Counted from the first letter of the stretch, positions 37,200-47,748 are shown. The stretch: 64,000 nt of DNA from an uncultured Methanobacterium sp. (GCF_963666025.1 NZ_OY762552.1:2010001-2074000), one strand, 5' to 3'. Notes: a model not told the origin generated them from the sequence alone. Made by a program: numbers and translations.

Positions 37200-40100
37200 A
37201 TGGAAATGAAAAAAGTTATAGTTTTTGTGGATGAAACTGACTCTAAAAAGATAGAGAAAGTCAAAAATATTGTTTCAAAAGTTTTAGCAACGTATCCTGC
37301 TTTTTTACTTGCTGAAGCAGATTCAGATCAGATTAATTCTTTAAAAAATCAGGGTTTTAACATTGAATTACAGGAAAACAGTCAAATGATCCGTCTGCGT
37401 GCAGTGGAATTTGATACATCCAAAAAAGCACCTCAGGTTCCTCAGAATCTCAGTCTTAGATCTGTAGATCTTGATGCAGTGGATAAAAATTATTGGATTC
37501 TCCAGTTTGTAGGCCCTATTAAGGAGGAATGGAAATCAGAAATTACCCAGTCCGGTGGAGAATTACAGAACTATATTCCAGAGAATGCATTTTTAGTTAA
37601 AATGGATACTGGAACCAAAGAAAAACTCCAAAAATTGGATTTTGTGAATTGGATAGGACTCTATGAACCTGCATATAAAGTTAATCCCTTATTAATGGGC
37701 ATAAAAGAAACAGCTACGTTAAATGAACTCATTAATCGTTCAATAGATGTGAAAGCTTTCAAACCCGTGCCCGAAGGTAATGTAAACATTTTATTACATG
37801 ATGATGGGGACTTAACGAAGATTTCTAAGGAGATTGAAAGTTCAGGAGGCCTTATTATTGCAGCGAGTGATAATGTCATTCGAGCTTCTCTTGATCTCTC
37901 AGAAATCGATAAATTAGCCTGCATGGTTGAGATTAAATGGATTGAACCATATGTTAAGCCAGAATTACATAATGATGTGTCTGCGGGAATTGTTGGGGTT
38001 CAACCAGTTTGGAATAACCATGGTTTAGATGGCGAAGGGGAGATTATTGCAGTGGCTGACACAGGATTGGACACGGGGGTGAATGATAACAGCATCCATG
38101 CTGATTTCAGAGGAAGGATCATCACAATACACGACCGTGTGGGAGATGGGGCTGATGATGTGAATTCTGGGCATGGTACACATGTTGCAGGCTCTGTTTT
38201 AAGTAATGGAACTGATTCTAATGGGATGATTAGAGGTATGGCATTTGCTTCTAGATTAGTGTTCCAATCAATAGAAAGAAATAGTAATCAGAGTTTGGAT
38301 GGAATACCATCAAATCTGAACCAACTATTCCAAGAAGCATATGATGATAGTGCTAAGGTTCATTCCAACAGCTGGGGTGATGGTCTTTATGGTCAATACA
38401 CAGTTGATTCTAAAAACATTGATAATTTCATCTGGAATCATAAGGATATGTTAATCCTGTTCTCTGCAGGTAATAATGGTACAGATGCTAATGCCAATGG
38501 GGTGGTGGATACAGACTCATTGAGTTCTCAAGCCACATCGAAAAATTGTATCACCGTAGGTGCTTCTGAAAACAACCGTCAAACCGGAGGTTACAACCCT
38601 GGGGGGGATTGTTCAACTTATGGGAATTGTTTTGGCAATATTTTCCCTGTTGCACCTTTGTCCACTGATCCTATTTCAAACAACCCTGAAGGAATGGTAG
38701 CGTTCAGTTCAAGAGGTCCAGCTGATGATTTGAGGATAAAACCAGATGTTGTTGCCCCAGGAACAAATATCCTTTCTGTGAGGTCGAGTGTGGCCACTGA
38801 ACAGGGATGGGGACTTTTACCAACTGGGGATCCTAATAGGCCATTTTATATGTACATGGGTGGGACAAGCATGTCCACTCCAATAACCGCAGGTACCATG
38901 GCCTTAATTCGCCAGTATCTGGTTAATGTGTGTCTTCACAATCCAACTGCCGCCCTTATGAAAGCCATACTCATCCATGGGGCACATCCAATGGCCGGAC
39001 AATACACTCCTCCTGAGGTGGCAGCAGTTCCAGATAACAGTCAGGGTTGGGGTAGAGTAAACCTTCAAGGTGCACTTTTCCCAGAATATCCTGCGAAAAT
39101 GGAGTTTAAAGACACAGCAGTAGATGCTTTGGGTACAGGGGATAGCAAAGAATACAGTTTCACTGTAGTAAACAGTACGGTTCCATTAAGAGCAACCCTG
39201 GTCTGGACAGATTACCCCAGCACACCATCAGCCGGAGGTCTCGTGAACACTCTACGCCTTTCAATAATACCTCCTGCAGGATCTACAGTTACTGGAGGAC
39301 CAGCCAACAACAATGTGCAGCAGGCAGTCATAAACAACCCGCAAAATGGAGTGTATAAGGTTAAAGTAGAAGGTATTAACATTCCCCATCCGAAACAAGA
39401 TTTCGCTCTGGTGGTCAGTGCTGGCTTGGAATTCACTGAACTTTACATCAAAGATAATATACAGGATAATGGAATTGCACCATCTGCAGGATGTCAGTAT
39501 ATGTCCCCTGATATTTGGGTGAATACAGATAATGATCCGGGTGCTTCACCTTCTCCTAACCCTGAGTACGGTCAAACAAACTATGTCTTTGTCAGAGTCC
39601 ACAATCGGGGTTCAAAACAAGCGGTAAATGCTGAAGTAAAATTGTACTGGGCAAATCCCGGTACAAATCTCAGTAAACAGTACTGGAAGGTTGATGATAT
39701 CAGGGTGAATGGTGTTCTTGGAAATGTGCGTCAAATAGATGTACCGGCACACAGTGCTGGACAGGATGGGGAGGCAGTTACTGCTGCATTTGAATGGCTT
39801 CCACCAGATCCACAAAGTAACACTTTGACTCCGGGACATTTCTGTCTATTTGCAACTGTAAATCACCCTGATGATCCATTACAGCAGGAGGACATCCAAT
39901 TTGTTAGATGGGAGGATAATCTTGCTTGGAAAAATGTAGTTGAAAATTATCAGCTTTCAGGTTCCAAGACCACCATGGAATTTTATGTAGCTGGATTAAA
40001 AGACCAGTCCGCAACATCAGACCTTAATATTGACAGAAGTGAATTACCATCGGGAGGCAGTGCAAAATTAAAAATACCCACCAGATTCTTAGATGGGGCA

Positions 40101-40517
40101 GATGTTATGAACTTAGAGAAAGTCTGGGAATCTGAAGGACACAAAACCTGCAAAGTCGAGGTCACCACCCCCACAACCGGAGATATCAATGGAATAACAT
40201 TAAAACCTAATGAAAACACGCTAGTTCGTTTGGAGGTTACTCTACCTGAAAACACAGTTGATGGGGAAGTTTATCCGGTTTCTGTTGAACAAAGGGTGGA
40301 TGGAACTGTCACTGGACGAGTAACACTGGTTGCCAGAACAGTGGGAACTCCAGCTTACATTGCCAATAGTAGAACTGGAGAAATCCACTATCCCGACTGT
40401 GAATGGGTGGACCAAATGTCCAACAGAAACAAGGTACCCTTTGATGACCTTGAGTTAGCCCTTAAAAGGGGATATAATGGGTGTAAAACCTGTTTGCCAG
40501 AATATGATACTGATTGA
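37200..40517 (+). CDS. Large intracellular-type subtilase with Ada-like Cys-rich C-terminus
   Basis: The 1105-residue S8 serine protease has no signal peptide. Residues 1-260 hold three propeptide-like alpha/beta modules (about 1-60, 95-165, 190-260). The catalytic domain follows with Asp287 (VADTGLDTG), His325 (SGHGTHVAG), the SAGNNGTD oxyanion Asn region, and Ser557 (GGTSMSTPITAG). Next come a beta-sandwich (about 635-740), a CARDB-like segment (about 780-890), another beta domain, and a C-terminal tail YIANSRTGEIHYPDCEWV...GYNGCKTCLPE that resembles the Ada-type zinc-binding motif. GGGGGG precedes the ATG by six bases. It is probably cotranscribed with the caspase-like gene, and the long propeptide implies a zymogen. 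Confidence 0.92.
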   Translation: MEMKKVIVFVDETDSKKIEKVKNIVSKVLATYPAFLLAEADSDQINSLKNQGFNIELQENSQMIRLRAVEFDTSKKAPQVPQNLSLRSVDLDAVDKNYWILQFVGPIKEEWKSEITQSGGELQNYIPENAFLVKMDTGTKEKLQKLDFVNWIGLYEPAYKVNPLLMGIKETATLNELINRSIDVKAFKPVPEGNVNILLHDDGDLTKISKEIESSGGLIIAASDNVIRASLDLSEIDKLACMVEIKWIEPYVKPELHNDVSAGIVGVQPVWNNHGLDGEGEIIAVADTGLDTGVNDNSIHADFRGRIITIHDRVGDGADDVNSGHGTHVAGSVLSNGTDSNGMIRGMAFASRLVFQSIERNSNQSLDGIPSNLNQLFQEAYDDSAKVHSNSWGDGLYGQYTVDSKNIDNFIWNHKDMLILFSAGNNGTDANANGVVDTDSLSSQATSKNCITVGASENNRQTGGYNPGGDCSTYGNCFGNIFPVAPLSTDPISNNPEGMVAFSSRGPADDLRIKPDVVAPGTNILSVRSSVATEQGWGLLPTGDPNRPFYMYMGGTSMSTPITAGTMALIRQYLVNVCLHNPTAALMKAILIHGAHPMAGQYTPPEVAAVPDNSQGWGRVNLQGALFPEYPAKMEFKDTAVDALGTGDSKEYSFTVVNSTVPLRATLVWTDYPSTPSAGGLVNTLRLSIIPPAGSTVTGGPANNNVQQAVINNPQNGVYKVKVEGINIPHPKQDFALVVSAGLEFTELYIKDNIQDNGIAPSAGCQYMSPDIWVNTDNDPGASPSPNPEYGQTNYVFVRVHNRGSKQAVNAEVKLYWANPGTNLSKQYWKVDDIRVNGVLGNVRQIDVPAHSAGQDGEAVTAAFEWLPPDPQSNTLTPGHFCLFATVNHPDDPLQQEDIQFVRWEDNLAWKNVVENYQLSGSKTTMEFYVAGLKDQSATSDLNIDRSELPSGGSAKLKIPTRFLDGADVMNLEKVWESEGHKTCKVEVTTPTTGDINGITLKPNENTLVRLEVTLPENTVDGEVYPVSVEQRVDGTVTGRVTLVARTVGTPAYIANSRTGEIHYPDCEWVDQMSNRNKVPFDDLELALKRGYNGCKTCLPEYDTD

Positions 40518-40563
40518 ATCTGGTAACTAGTTTGAAGTGAATTATTAGTGAAAAATAGGATTG

Positions 40564-40587
40564 CAGGAAATCTTCAATGATTTCCTG
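40564..40587 (+). terminator. Probable terminator of the protease cluster
   Basis: CAGGAAATC (40564-40572) and GATTTCCTG (40579-40587) form a perfect 9-bp stem with a 6-nt loop, 46 bp after the subtilase stop, followed by AT-rich DNA. Confidence 0.55.
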
Positions 40588-40618
40588 AATATCCTTATTT
40601 ATTTAAGGGGGAATTGAA

Positions 40619-40663
40619 ATGACAAATTTAATTGAAATTGTCAATGGGTTAGGTGGAGAATGA
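40619..40663 (+). CDS. Micro-ORF after the subtilase gene
   Basis: AAGGGGGAATTGAA precedes ATG 40619, a ribosome binding site as strong as those of the protease genes, and opens a 14-codon frame encoding MTNLIEIVNGLGGE. It follows the likely terminator, so it may have its own promoter (TTATTTATTT near 40597). It could be a signal or inhibitory peptide or a remnant of a larger ORF. The evidence is only the ribosome binding site and position. Confidence 0.3.
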   Translation: MTNLIEIVNGLGGE

Positions 40664-40782
40664 GATCAGATTATAATTTTCCAGGTTCATATTAAAAAAT
40701 AAGTTATGAAAAACTTTTTTCTTTATCTTAGAAATAGTAGTCTAAAGTTGTTTTAATAACCAAAAAATAGTTAATGGGAAAA

Positions 40783-41904
<1,122 letters not shown>

Positions 41905-42117
41905 AACACCAATATCAACGTAAAAGTGATGGTTGATGTTATGATAAAATCAATACCCTCATTTTATGGTTCATAAGCTTAATTAACTTCTTCTGAGTGT
42001 AAAGTTAGCCTAATATACTATTAAATGTTTCGTCCAATCATCTATTAAAAGTTTGTGAAAAGCAGTTTTGACGCTACTATCTAATTAGGGCTTAATGGTT
42101 CTAAATTGTTTAAAATA

Positions 42118-42558
42118 CTATTTAACCATTGTTTCAAGGGCTAATAATCCCATTGATCCAGCAACAGTTAAACCTATACTCCATATAATAATTCCTATAC
42201 TCATCCATAGTATGAGCACGTTTTTCCTGGCACCAAGTGCAATTCCAATTGCAGCACCTAAGGGAGCTCCGAAAAGCAGTGGTGATATTAAACCCAATCC
42301 AATTACTCCATATTTATTCCATATATTGTATAAACGGGTTTCCTTTAAGGCTTCTTCATCACCGTATTTCCATTTTAATAAACGGGCCCTTAAGTTATCT
42401 CCAAGGAAAGTAACACAAACTGCAGCCACTATAGCGCCTGCAGCAGCTACAATGGCAATTATTATGGGATTAACATCCATAACCAATCCCAGGGGGATGC
42501 CTAGCCATAGTTCAGCCACACTGGCTGCAAAAATTATGAGAATAGATTCCAGATTCAT
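42118..42558 (-). CDS. Small multidrug export family membrane protein (COG2426)
   Basis: The 146-residue protein has four to five hydrophobic segments and the family motif GLGLISPLLFGAPLGAAIGIALGARK; it resembles the 'putative small multi-drug export protein' family (PF06695). Actual transport function in this family is poorly established. The start MNLESILIIFAASVAELWLGIPLG is typical of a membrane-inserted N-terminus. It stands alone between ino1 and an unknown membrane protein gene on the same strand. Confidence 0.8.
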   Translation of the reverse strand: MNLESILIIFAASVAELWLGIPLGLVMDVNPIIIAIVAAAGAIVAAVCVTFLGDNLRARLLKWKYGDEEALKETRLYNIWNKYGVIGLGLISPLLFGAPLGAAIGIALGARKNVLILWMSIGIIIWSIGLTVAGSMGLLALETMVK

Positions 42559-42685
42559 AGTGTCAATTAGTGAGTGTTAATATAAAAAAGTGATTACCAC
42601 CCTAGAAAAGTCACTTAAGAAAAAAATGAAGATAATAAAAAAAAGTTTGTTAAGACCCTGAATTAGGTTCATTATCATTCCAGGC

Positions 42686-43630
42686 TCAAATTATAGCGAT
42701 TGCTAAGTAGGTGTAAATCAACCAGAGGATAATGAAAACTGTCATACTGATTAATGGTAACTTACCAAACTCTGCTTTTGCCAGTTTTGAACCAACATAC
42801 CAGTTAAAGATTATGAGAACAACTAACAGAATTGTGTTTACAATTCCATCTATGTTGAGGGGATTTTTGTACATTACGTATAACCATACAATGGTGGTGA
42901 TGGCAATACCTAACCATATCACTGGTTTAATTGCACTGCTAAGTTTAACTGTTAACTGGGTGATTTCTTTGGATTTCCTGGACATTAAGAGCATGGCAAA
43001 AAGGACCAATGTTGATCCAAAGGCCATGATTATTCCTAAAAATTCGAAAAATAGTGTGGTTACTGGTTTTCCGAAGATTTGCTCTTTAAGGAGGGGAATA
43101 GTCACCAGAGCTTTCATAGTTTCATCAATAGGGAATGATTCTTCTCCTCCGATTGCTATGCTGTATTTTCCATGATTATCAGTGTTGAAAATTTTTATAT
43201 AGTAAGTACCTGCGGGTAAATTTGCTTTTGTTTCTGGACCTTTAAGATAATAATCTCCTCCAAATTCCTCAAAATAGGAGTTCCAGGTGGAATTAGTTCC
43301 GTTAATGGTGATTATGACTTTTCCAGATGAGTCCAGAACTTGTGCTGAAATAAAATCTGGAGGTATTCCTGGACTGGCTGGCACCAGTAAATTCAGGTAA
43401 AATTTAAATTGATTATCAGACCTGATCTGGTAATAGTTGGGTTGTCCATGTAATTCTCCGTAAAAAGCCTGTGAAACTTCTGGATTTTGTATTAGGATAG
43501 GATTATCATTGGATGCATTAGCGCCAATAACTAATCGAGGCTGATGGGCACATGCCACAGAAATAGATGCCAATAATAAAACAAAAAGAACTGCTATTAA
43601 TCCCAGATTAGTATTTGGAATCTTTAACAT
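42686..43630 (-). CDS. Secreted/membrane protein with beta domain and C-terminal membrane helices
   Basis: The 314-residue protein starts with a signal peptide (LGLIAVLFVLLLASISVACA), followed by about 150 residues of beta-rich extracytoplasmic domain (YYQIRSDNQFKFYLNLLVPASPG...LPAGTYYIKIFNTDNHGKYSIAIG), which has the look of a bacterial pre-peptidase C-type or jelly-roll domain. Four hydrophobic helices close the protein. No catalytic motif is visible and I cannot assign a function. Upstream lies the structured element at 43700-43779. Confidence 0.75.
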   Translation of the reverse strand: MLKIPNTNLGLIAVLFVLLLASISVACAHQPRLVIGANASNDNPILIQNPEVSQAFYGELHGQPNYYQIRSDNQFKFYLNLLVPASPGIPPDFISAQVLDSSGKVIITINGTNSTWNSYFEEFGGDYYLKGPETKANLPAGTYYIKIFNTDNHGKYSIAIGGEESFPIDETMKALVTIPLLKEQIFGKPVTTLFFEFLGIIMAFGSTLVLFAMLLMSRKSKEITQLTVKLSSAIKPVIWLGIAITTIVWLYVMYKNPLNIDGIVNTILLVVLIIFNWYVGSKLAKAEFGKLPLISMTVFIILWLIYTYLAIAII

Positions 43631-43699
43631 GTATTATATTTTTATTTATCTTAATATTTTAATATTTTCACGGTGGAAGGTAAAAATAATAAAAGGAGT

Positions 43700-43779
43700 G
43701 AAGCCTCCAGATATTGGAGGTTTTTCCATGGAGGTGGATAAAAAAGCGTCTGGAGGCTTCCCTATAACCAATAGGTTAT
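43700..43779 (-). terminator. Multi-stem structured element downstream of the ABC operon
   Basis: GAAGCCTCCAGA (43700-43711) and TCTGGAGGCTTC (43749-43760) form a perfect 12-bp stem. Inside, CCTCCA (43704-43709) can instead pair with TGGAGG (43715-43720), so the folds compete. A second hairpin, ATAACC/GGTTAT (43764-43779), lies beside it. On the minus strand T-rich DNA follows, so it may terminate the ABC transcript or form a leader for the gene ending its start at 43630. Confidence 0.55.
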
Positions 43780-43881
43780 CATGCAATGGTAGATTTTGTT
43801 TAATCACTCTTTGATGTTTTTAATCTGCAATTTTTGATGGTTTTTCTTAATTTACATTCTGGGATGATTTCTTCTGAAACT

Positions 43882-44625
43882 TCATGATACATTCTCCTCA
43901 CTTATCTTCCCATCCATTAGGCTTATCTTTCGATCAGCCATATTTGCCACATAGGGCTCATGTGTTACCAATAGGAGGGTTACATTTTCTTTCTGGTGGA
44001 TTTCACGCAGTATGTTCAGGATTATGTCTCCTGTTTTTGAGTCCAGTGATCCGGTAGGTTCATCCGCCAGTATAATGGATGGATGATTCATCAGAGCTCT
44101 GGCAATGGCCACGCGCTGCCTTTCCCCTCCTGAAAGTTTGGTAGGGACCTGATCCACCTTATTTCCCAGATTAAGAGATTTTAATAGTTTGTTTGCTCTT
44201 TGAGCCATCTCTTCATCTGGAACATCGGTTTCCAGCATGGGTATTTGAACATTTTCTGAAACAGTGAGGTTGGGTATCAGGTTGTGGAACTGGAATATGA
44301 ATCCGATTTCTTTTGATCTAAATGAACTGAAATCTTTCTTTTCCATCAGATTATGGTCTGCCACACTGATACTACCATCGTCTGCCCGGTCCAGAGCTCC
44401 TATCATGTTGAGGAGGGTTGTTTTCCCTGAGCCTGAGGGGCCCGTCAGGGAAACAAATTCTCCTTTTTTGATTTCAAGATCGATCCCATTAAGTGCAGGG
44501 GTTCGTCCATTATCAAACATTTTTCTAAGGTTCTGGAGGGTGATTATGTTTTCTTTGGTACTGATCTGATTATTCATAGTGGTTTGATTATTCATAGTAT
44601 TATTCATAGTGGTTTGATTATTCAT
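43882..44625 (-). CDS. ABC transporter ATP-binding protein (MacB/LolD type)
   Basis: The ATPase has Walker A GPSGSGKTTLLN, signature LSGGERQRVAIARAL, Walker B ILADEPTGSLD, and the H-loop LLVTHE, in the subclass that powers MacB- and LolCDE-like mechanotransmission exporters. From ATG 44625 it has 247 residues. The start overlaps the permease stop by 8 bp (translational coupling). The first 50 or so bases contain a repeated ATGAATAAT(CAAACCACT) unit giving four in-frame ATG codons (44625, 44607, 44595, 44577), so the true N-terminus is uncertain. Confidence 0.92.
   Translation of the reverse strand: MNNQTTMNNTMNNQTTMNNQISTKENIITLQNLRKMFDNGRTPALNGIDLEIKKGEFVSLTGPSGSGKTTLLNMIGALDRADDGSISVADHNLMEKKDFSSFRSKEIGFIFQFHNLIPNLTVSENVQIPMLETDVPDEEMAQRANKLLKSLNLGNKVDQVPTKLSGGERQRVAIARALMNHPSIILADEPTGSLDSKTGDIILNILREIHQKENVTLLLVTHEPYVANMADRKISLMDGKISEENVS
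44567..44625 (-). repeat. Repeated ATGAATAAT start region of the ABC ATPase gene
   Basis: ATGAATAATCAAACCACT occurs twice intact and twice in shortened form, encoding MNNQTTMNNTMNNQTTMNNQ. Every unit places an in-frame ATG, so slippage here adds or removes start codons without a frameshift (units of 18, 12 and 18 bp). Confidence 0.75.
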
Positions 44626-45862
44626 AACGCAACGCCTCGGTTGGTGATAGTCTGGAAGCCCGGTAGGCGGGGTATATTCCTCCAACTATTCCCAGGAAGA
44701 TGGCCACTGCCAGTGCCTCCAGGAATAAATCGGCTGAGAATGCAGGTTCAACACCCATGATGAGATGGGCACTGGATATGATCTCAACCACACCTACACC
44801 AACTATTATTCCCACAACAGCTGCCAGTAATGAGAGAACCACAGATTCTCCTATTATCATGGTTAAAATTCTCTTATTAGTCCATCCAACTGCTTTAAGG
44901 ACGCCTATTTCTCTGGTTCTTTCTACCACTGATTTTATCATGGTAACTACAACCACAATACCACCTATTAACAGGGCCAGAAGGGTGACAGCCCATGCAC
45001 CAGATTCAATTATTTCCAGTCCATTATTCATCCGTTCCATTCCTGAAAGAGAGGTGGAAGTGGACAGTTCATTGGGATATTTACTCTCAATGGTATCAGC
45101 CAGGCTAGTGGCAGAAGTGCCGTTGGTGGCCTTAACCAGGATCAACGATACTTGATCAGTGTTTCCAGTCAGGCTCTGCAGTTTTCCCAAGGACATGACA
45201 ATTCCCCGATCATCCTGGAAGTTTCCAGTTTCATAGGTTCCCACAATGGTGAATGTCTGGTTGGAAAGGGTAATGGTATCTCCAACAGTCTTATTAAGAC
45301 TTTTAGCGGCCATTTCTCCGATTATAACCTGATTGTCATTGGAGAATGCTGTACCATTGGTTATCACGATATCATCCAGACCCAGGTTACTGCTGTCAAT
45401 TCCGATAACACTGTACATCATCCGGAAATTTCCCTGTCCTTGCCCAGCATTGCCATTGGAAGATCCACTGGTACTTGTAGTGCTACTGGTACTGTTAGTA
45501 CTACTATTGGTGTCATTCAGATCAACGTTGGTTCTTAGAACCCCTGCAGCAGTTCCAACTCCAGATATCTGCTGGATCTCGGATACTTTAGTCTGATTGA
45601 TTAACTGCTGGCCTCCCTGACCACCAGGAGCACCCCCTCCTGAAGAACCTTCAGGACCTCCACCCCCTCCGGTGGTCCCAGCAATCACTGTAAAATCTGC
45701 GGCATCTGCAGTGAGCGCTTGCTGTGTGGAAGCTGCCAGTCCATTTGTTACCAGACCAAGACCCAGTATGGTAGCAACTCCTATTGCAATACCTAGAATG
45801 GCCAGTAAACTCCGGCTTTTGTTCCTAAAAATGTTTTTGATAATTAAACTTCTAAATTTCAT
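44618..45862 (-). CDS. ABC transporter permease (MacB/FtsX type)
   Basis: The 414-residue protein has one N-terminal membrane helix (RSLLAILGIAIGVATILGLGLV), a large extracytoplasmic MacB-type periplasmic-core domain (about residues 45-275), and three C-terminal helices of the FtsX domain (ALLIGGIVVVVTMIKSVVERTREIGVLKAVGWTNKRIL; ending AYRASRLSPTEALRYE). A Gly-rich insertion (GGGGGPEGSSGGGAPGGQGG, about residue 70) and a Ser/Thr/Asn-rich stretch are loop decorations. With the overlapping ATPase it forms an exporter, probably for lipids, peptides or drugs; the substrate is unknown. Confidence 0.93.
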   Translation of the reverse strand: MKFRSLIIKNIFRNKSRSLLAILGIAIGVATILGLGLVTNGLAASTQQALTADAADFTVIAGTTGGGGGPEGSSGGGAPGGQGGQQLINQTKVSEIQQISGVGTAAGVLRTNVDLNDTNSSTNSTSSTTSTSGSSNGNAGQGQGNFRMMYSVIGIDSSNLGLDDIVITNGTAFSNDNQVIIGEMAAKSLNKTVGDTITLSNQTFTIVGTYETGNFQDDRGIVMSLGKLQSLTGNTDQVSLILVKATNGTSATSLADTIESKYPNELSTSTSLSGMERMNNGLEIIESGAWAVTLLALLIGGIVVVVTMIKSVVERTREIGVLKAVGWTNKRILTMIIGESVVLSLLAAVVGIIVGVGVVEIISSAHLIMGVEPAFSADLFLEALAVAIFLGIVGGIYPAYRASRLSPTEALRYE

Positions 45863-46218
45863 GTCCTATACTCTAAAAAAGACTTTAAAAGTAGTTTTTC
45901 CCAATTGACACCCGAGTTATACCAACTCTGTTCAGATTTAACCCGGTTTGTAATTTATCACGTTAATCTGTAGTTATCATATTATTTCAGTGTAGAAAAT
46001 TTGAGTGTAAAAAGAATATCTAGAAGTAAAAACATTAAAGACAGATAATAAGTTATTGGTTTATTTAATGGGAGGTTTTTGTGGATTGCTTATTTAATAT
46101 GATATAACTGAAATTGATACAAATTAATAGTTGAATTCATAGAATGATTAATGGTTTATCTGGACATTTTTTCCCAACAAGAACTAAACTGGATTAGTAT
46201 GGGTGCGGGGTGATCATA
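45863..46218. other. Divergent intergenic region between ABC permease and afpA
   Basis: About 356 bp of AT-rich DNA that must carry promoters for both divergent genes. A GGGAGG at about 46071-46076 is followed by GTG GAT TGC..., an 8-codon frame that is unlikely to be a gene. I see no strong inverted repeat. Confidence 0.4.
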
Positions 46219-46779
<561 letters not shown>

Positions 46780-46864
46780 ATGACCTACATACAACACTAT
46801 GAACAACTGATTAACCGTTAAAATTAGGAATAGGATATTATCAAATAAGGTCACAGGGACAACC

Positions 46865-47278
46865 ATGGAAACAAAGCGTTTATTTTTCTTCAGTTTAGGT
46901 GCTATTTTACTTGGACTAGGGGCTGTAGGAGTGGTTCTTCCAGTATTACCCACCACTCCCCTGGTTTTAGCTTCATTTTTTTGCTTTACCAAAAGTTCCA
47001 AAAGGGCAGAAAGATGGATTCTTAGTAACCGTTATTTTGGAAGTTATATAGAAAATTACCAGACCAAACAGGGAATACCACTGGATATTAAAATTAAAAG
47101 CATTGTTTTTTTATGGGTCACGTTAATGGTATCATGTTACCTTTTCCAGGACAGAAGTTATCTTCTTATTATATTACCAACCGTGGGATTGGCTGTAACC
47201 CTGCATATCATTTTACTTAAAACCAAAAAATCAGCTGGGAATCAATGCATCCTGAAAACACATTCTGGGCAGATATAA
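46865..47278 (+). CDS. DUF454 (YbaN-type) inner-membrane protein
   Basis: The 137-residue protein has the DUF454 signature: GAILLGLGAVGVVLPVLPTTPLVLASFFCFTKSSKRAERWILSNRYFGSYIENYQTKQGIPLDIKIK, then two more membrane helices. The family is widespread and of unknown function. It follows afpA after 85 bp on the same strand, possibly in one transcript. Confidence 0.88.
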   Translation: METKRLFFFSLGAILLGLGAVGVVLPVLPTTPLVLASFFCFTKSSKRAERWILSNRYFGSYIENYQTKQGIPLDIKIKSIVFLWVTLMVSCYLFQDRSYLLIILPTVGLAVTLHIILLKTKKSAGNQCILKTHSGQI

Positions 47279-47333
47279 TCCATAGAAAAAGGATCTATCA
47301 TTGAATAAATAGGATTTTAAATAAATAGATCAC

Positions 47334-47471
47334 CTATACTTGCATAACACATAAATTTACTCTTTTTAAATTAGGGATCATCCCAATATGCATGACACTT
47401 ACGGTTCCATAGAATCTAGACCTTAAATTGAACTCATCTGGCACGTGATAACTCCCCTTGGCATGATTCAC
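47334..47471 (-). pseudogene. Coding-like fragment without a proper start
   Basis: The minus-strand frame is open from about 47522 to a TAG at 47334 and reads like real protein: ILDVNHAKGSYHVPDEF, then LRSRFYGTVSVMHIGMIPNL. The first usable start is GTG 47471 (45 codons), with no ribosome binding site. Codon choice resembles genes rather than the AT-rich spacers. It is either a remnant of a lost gene or a small gene with an unusual start. I do not recognise the family. Confidence 0.35.
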
Positions 47472-47748
47472 ATCAAGAATGATTATCTCATCCTGAGAAT
47501 TGGAATAAATTTGGAGATATATCTAATATGTAACTCTTTTGTTTTTATACCAATATTTCGTTTTTATTACTGTATAATAATATAGAACTAGTAACTTTGA
47601 AAATGTAATTAATGTTATGGCCCTTGGCAAAAAGGATGTAATCAATTTTGCACTTAAAGCTGTTAACACGAACGCGATGTTATTATAAAGTTTTAATTTC
47701 AAATAGATTAAGAGAGTCTTAAAAATGGTTTAAGGGTGTGGGGAAAAG
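47472..47748. other. Intergenic region upstream of the K+ channel gene
   Basis: AT-rich. It contains a second coding-like scrap on the + strand at about 47587-47688 (ATG 47617; frame reads MALGKKDVINFALKAVNTNA then stops). No ribosome binding site precedes it. GGGTGTGGGG upstream of 47749 is the channel's ribosome binding site. Confidence 0.35.

Noticed and set aside
43629..43814. 61-codon + strand ORF across the structured element
   Set aside because: It has no ribosome binding site, is composed of the inverted repeats themselves and shows no protein-like pattern.
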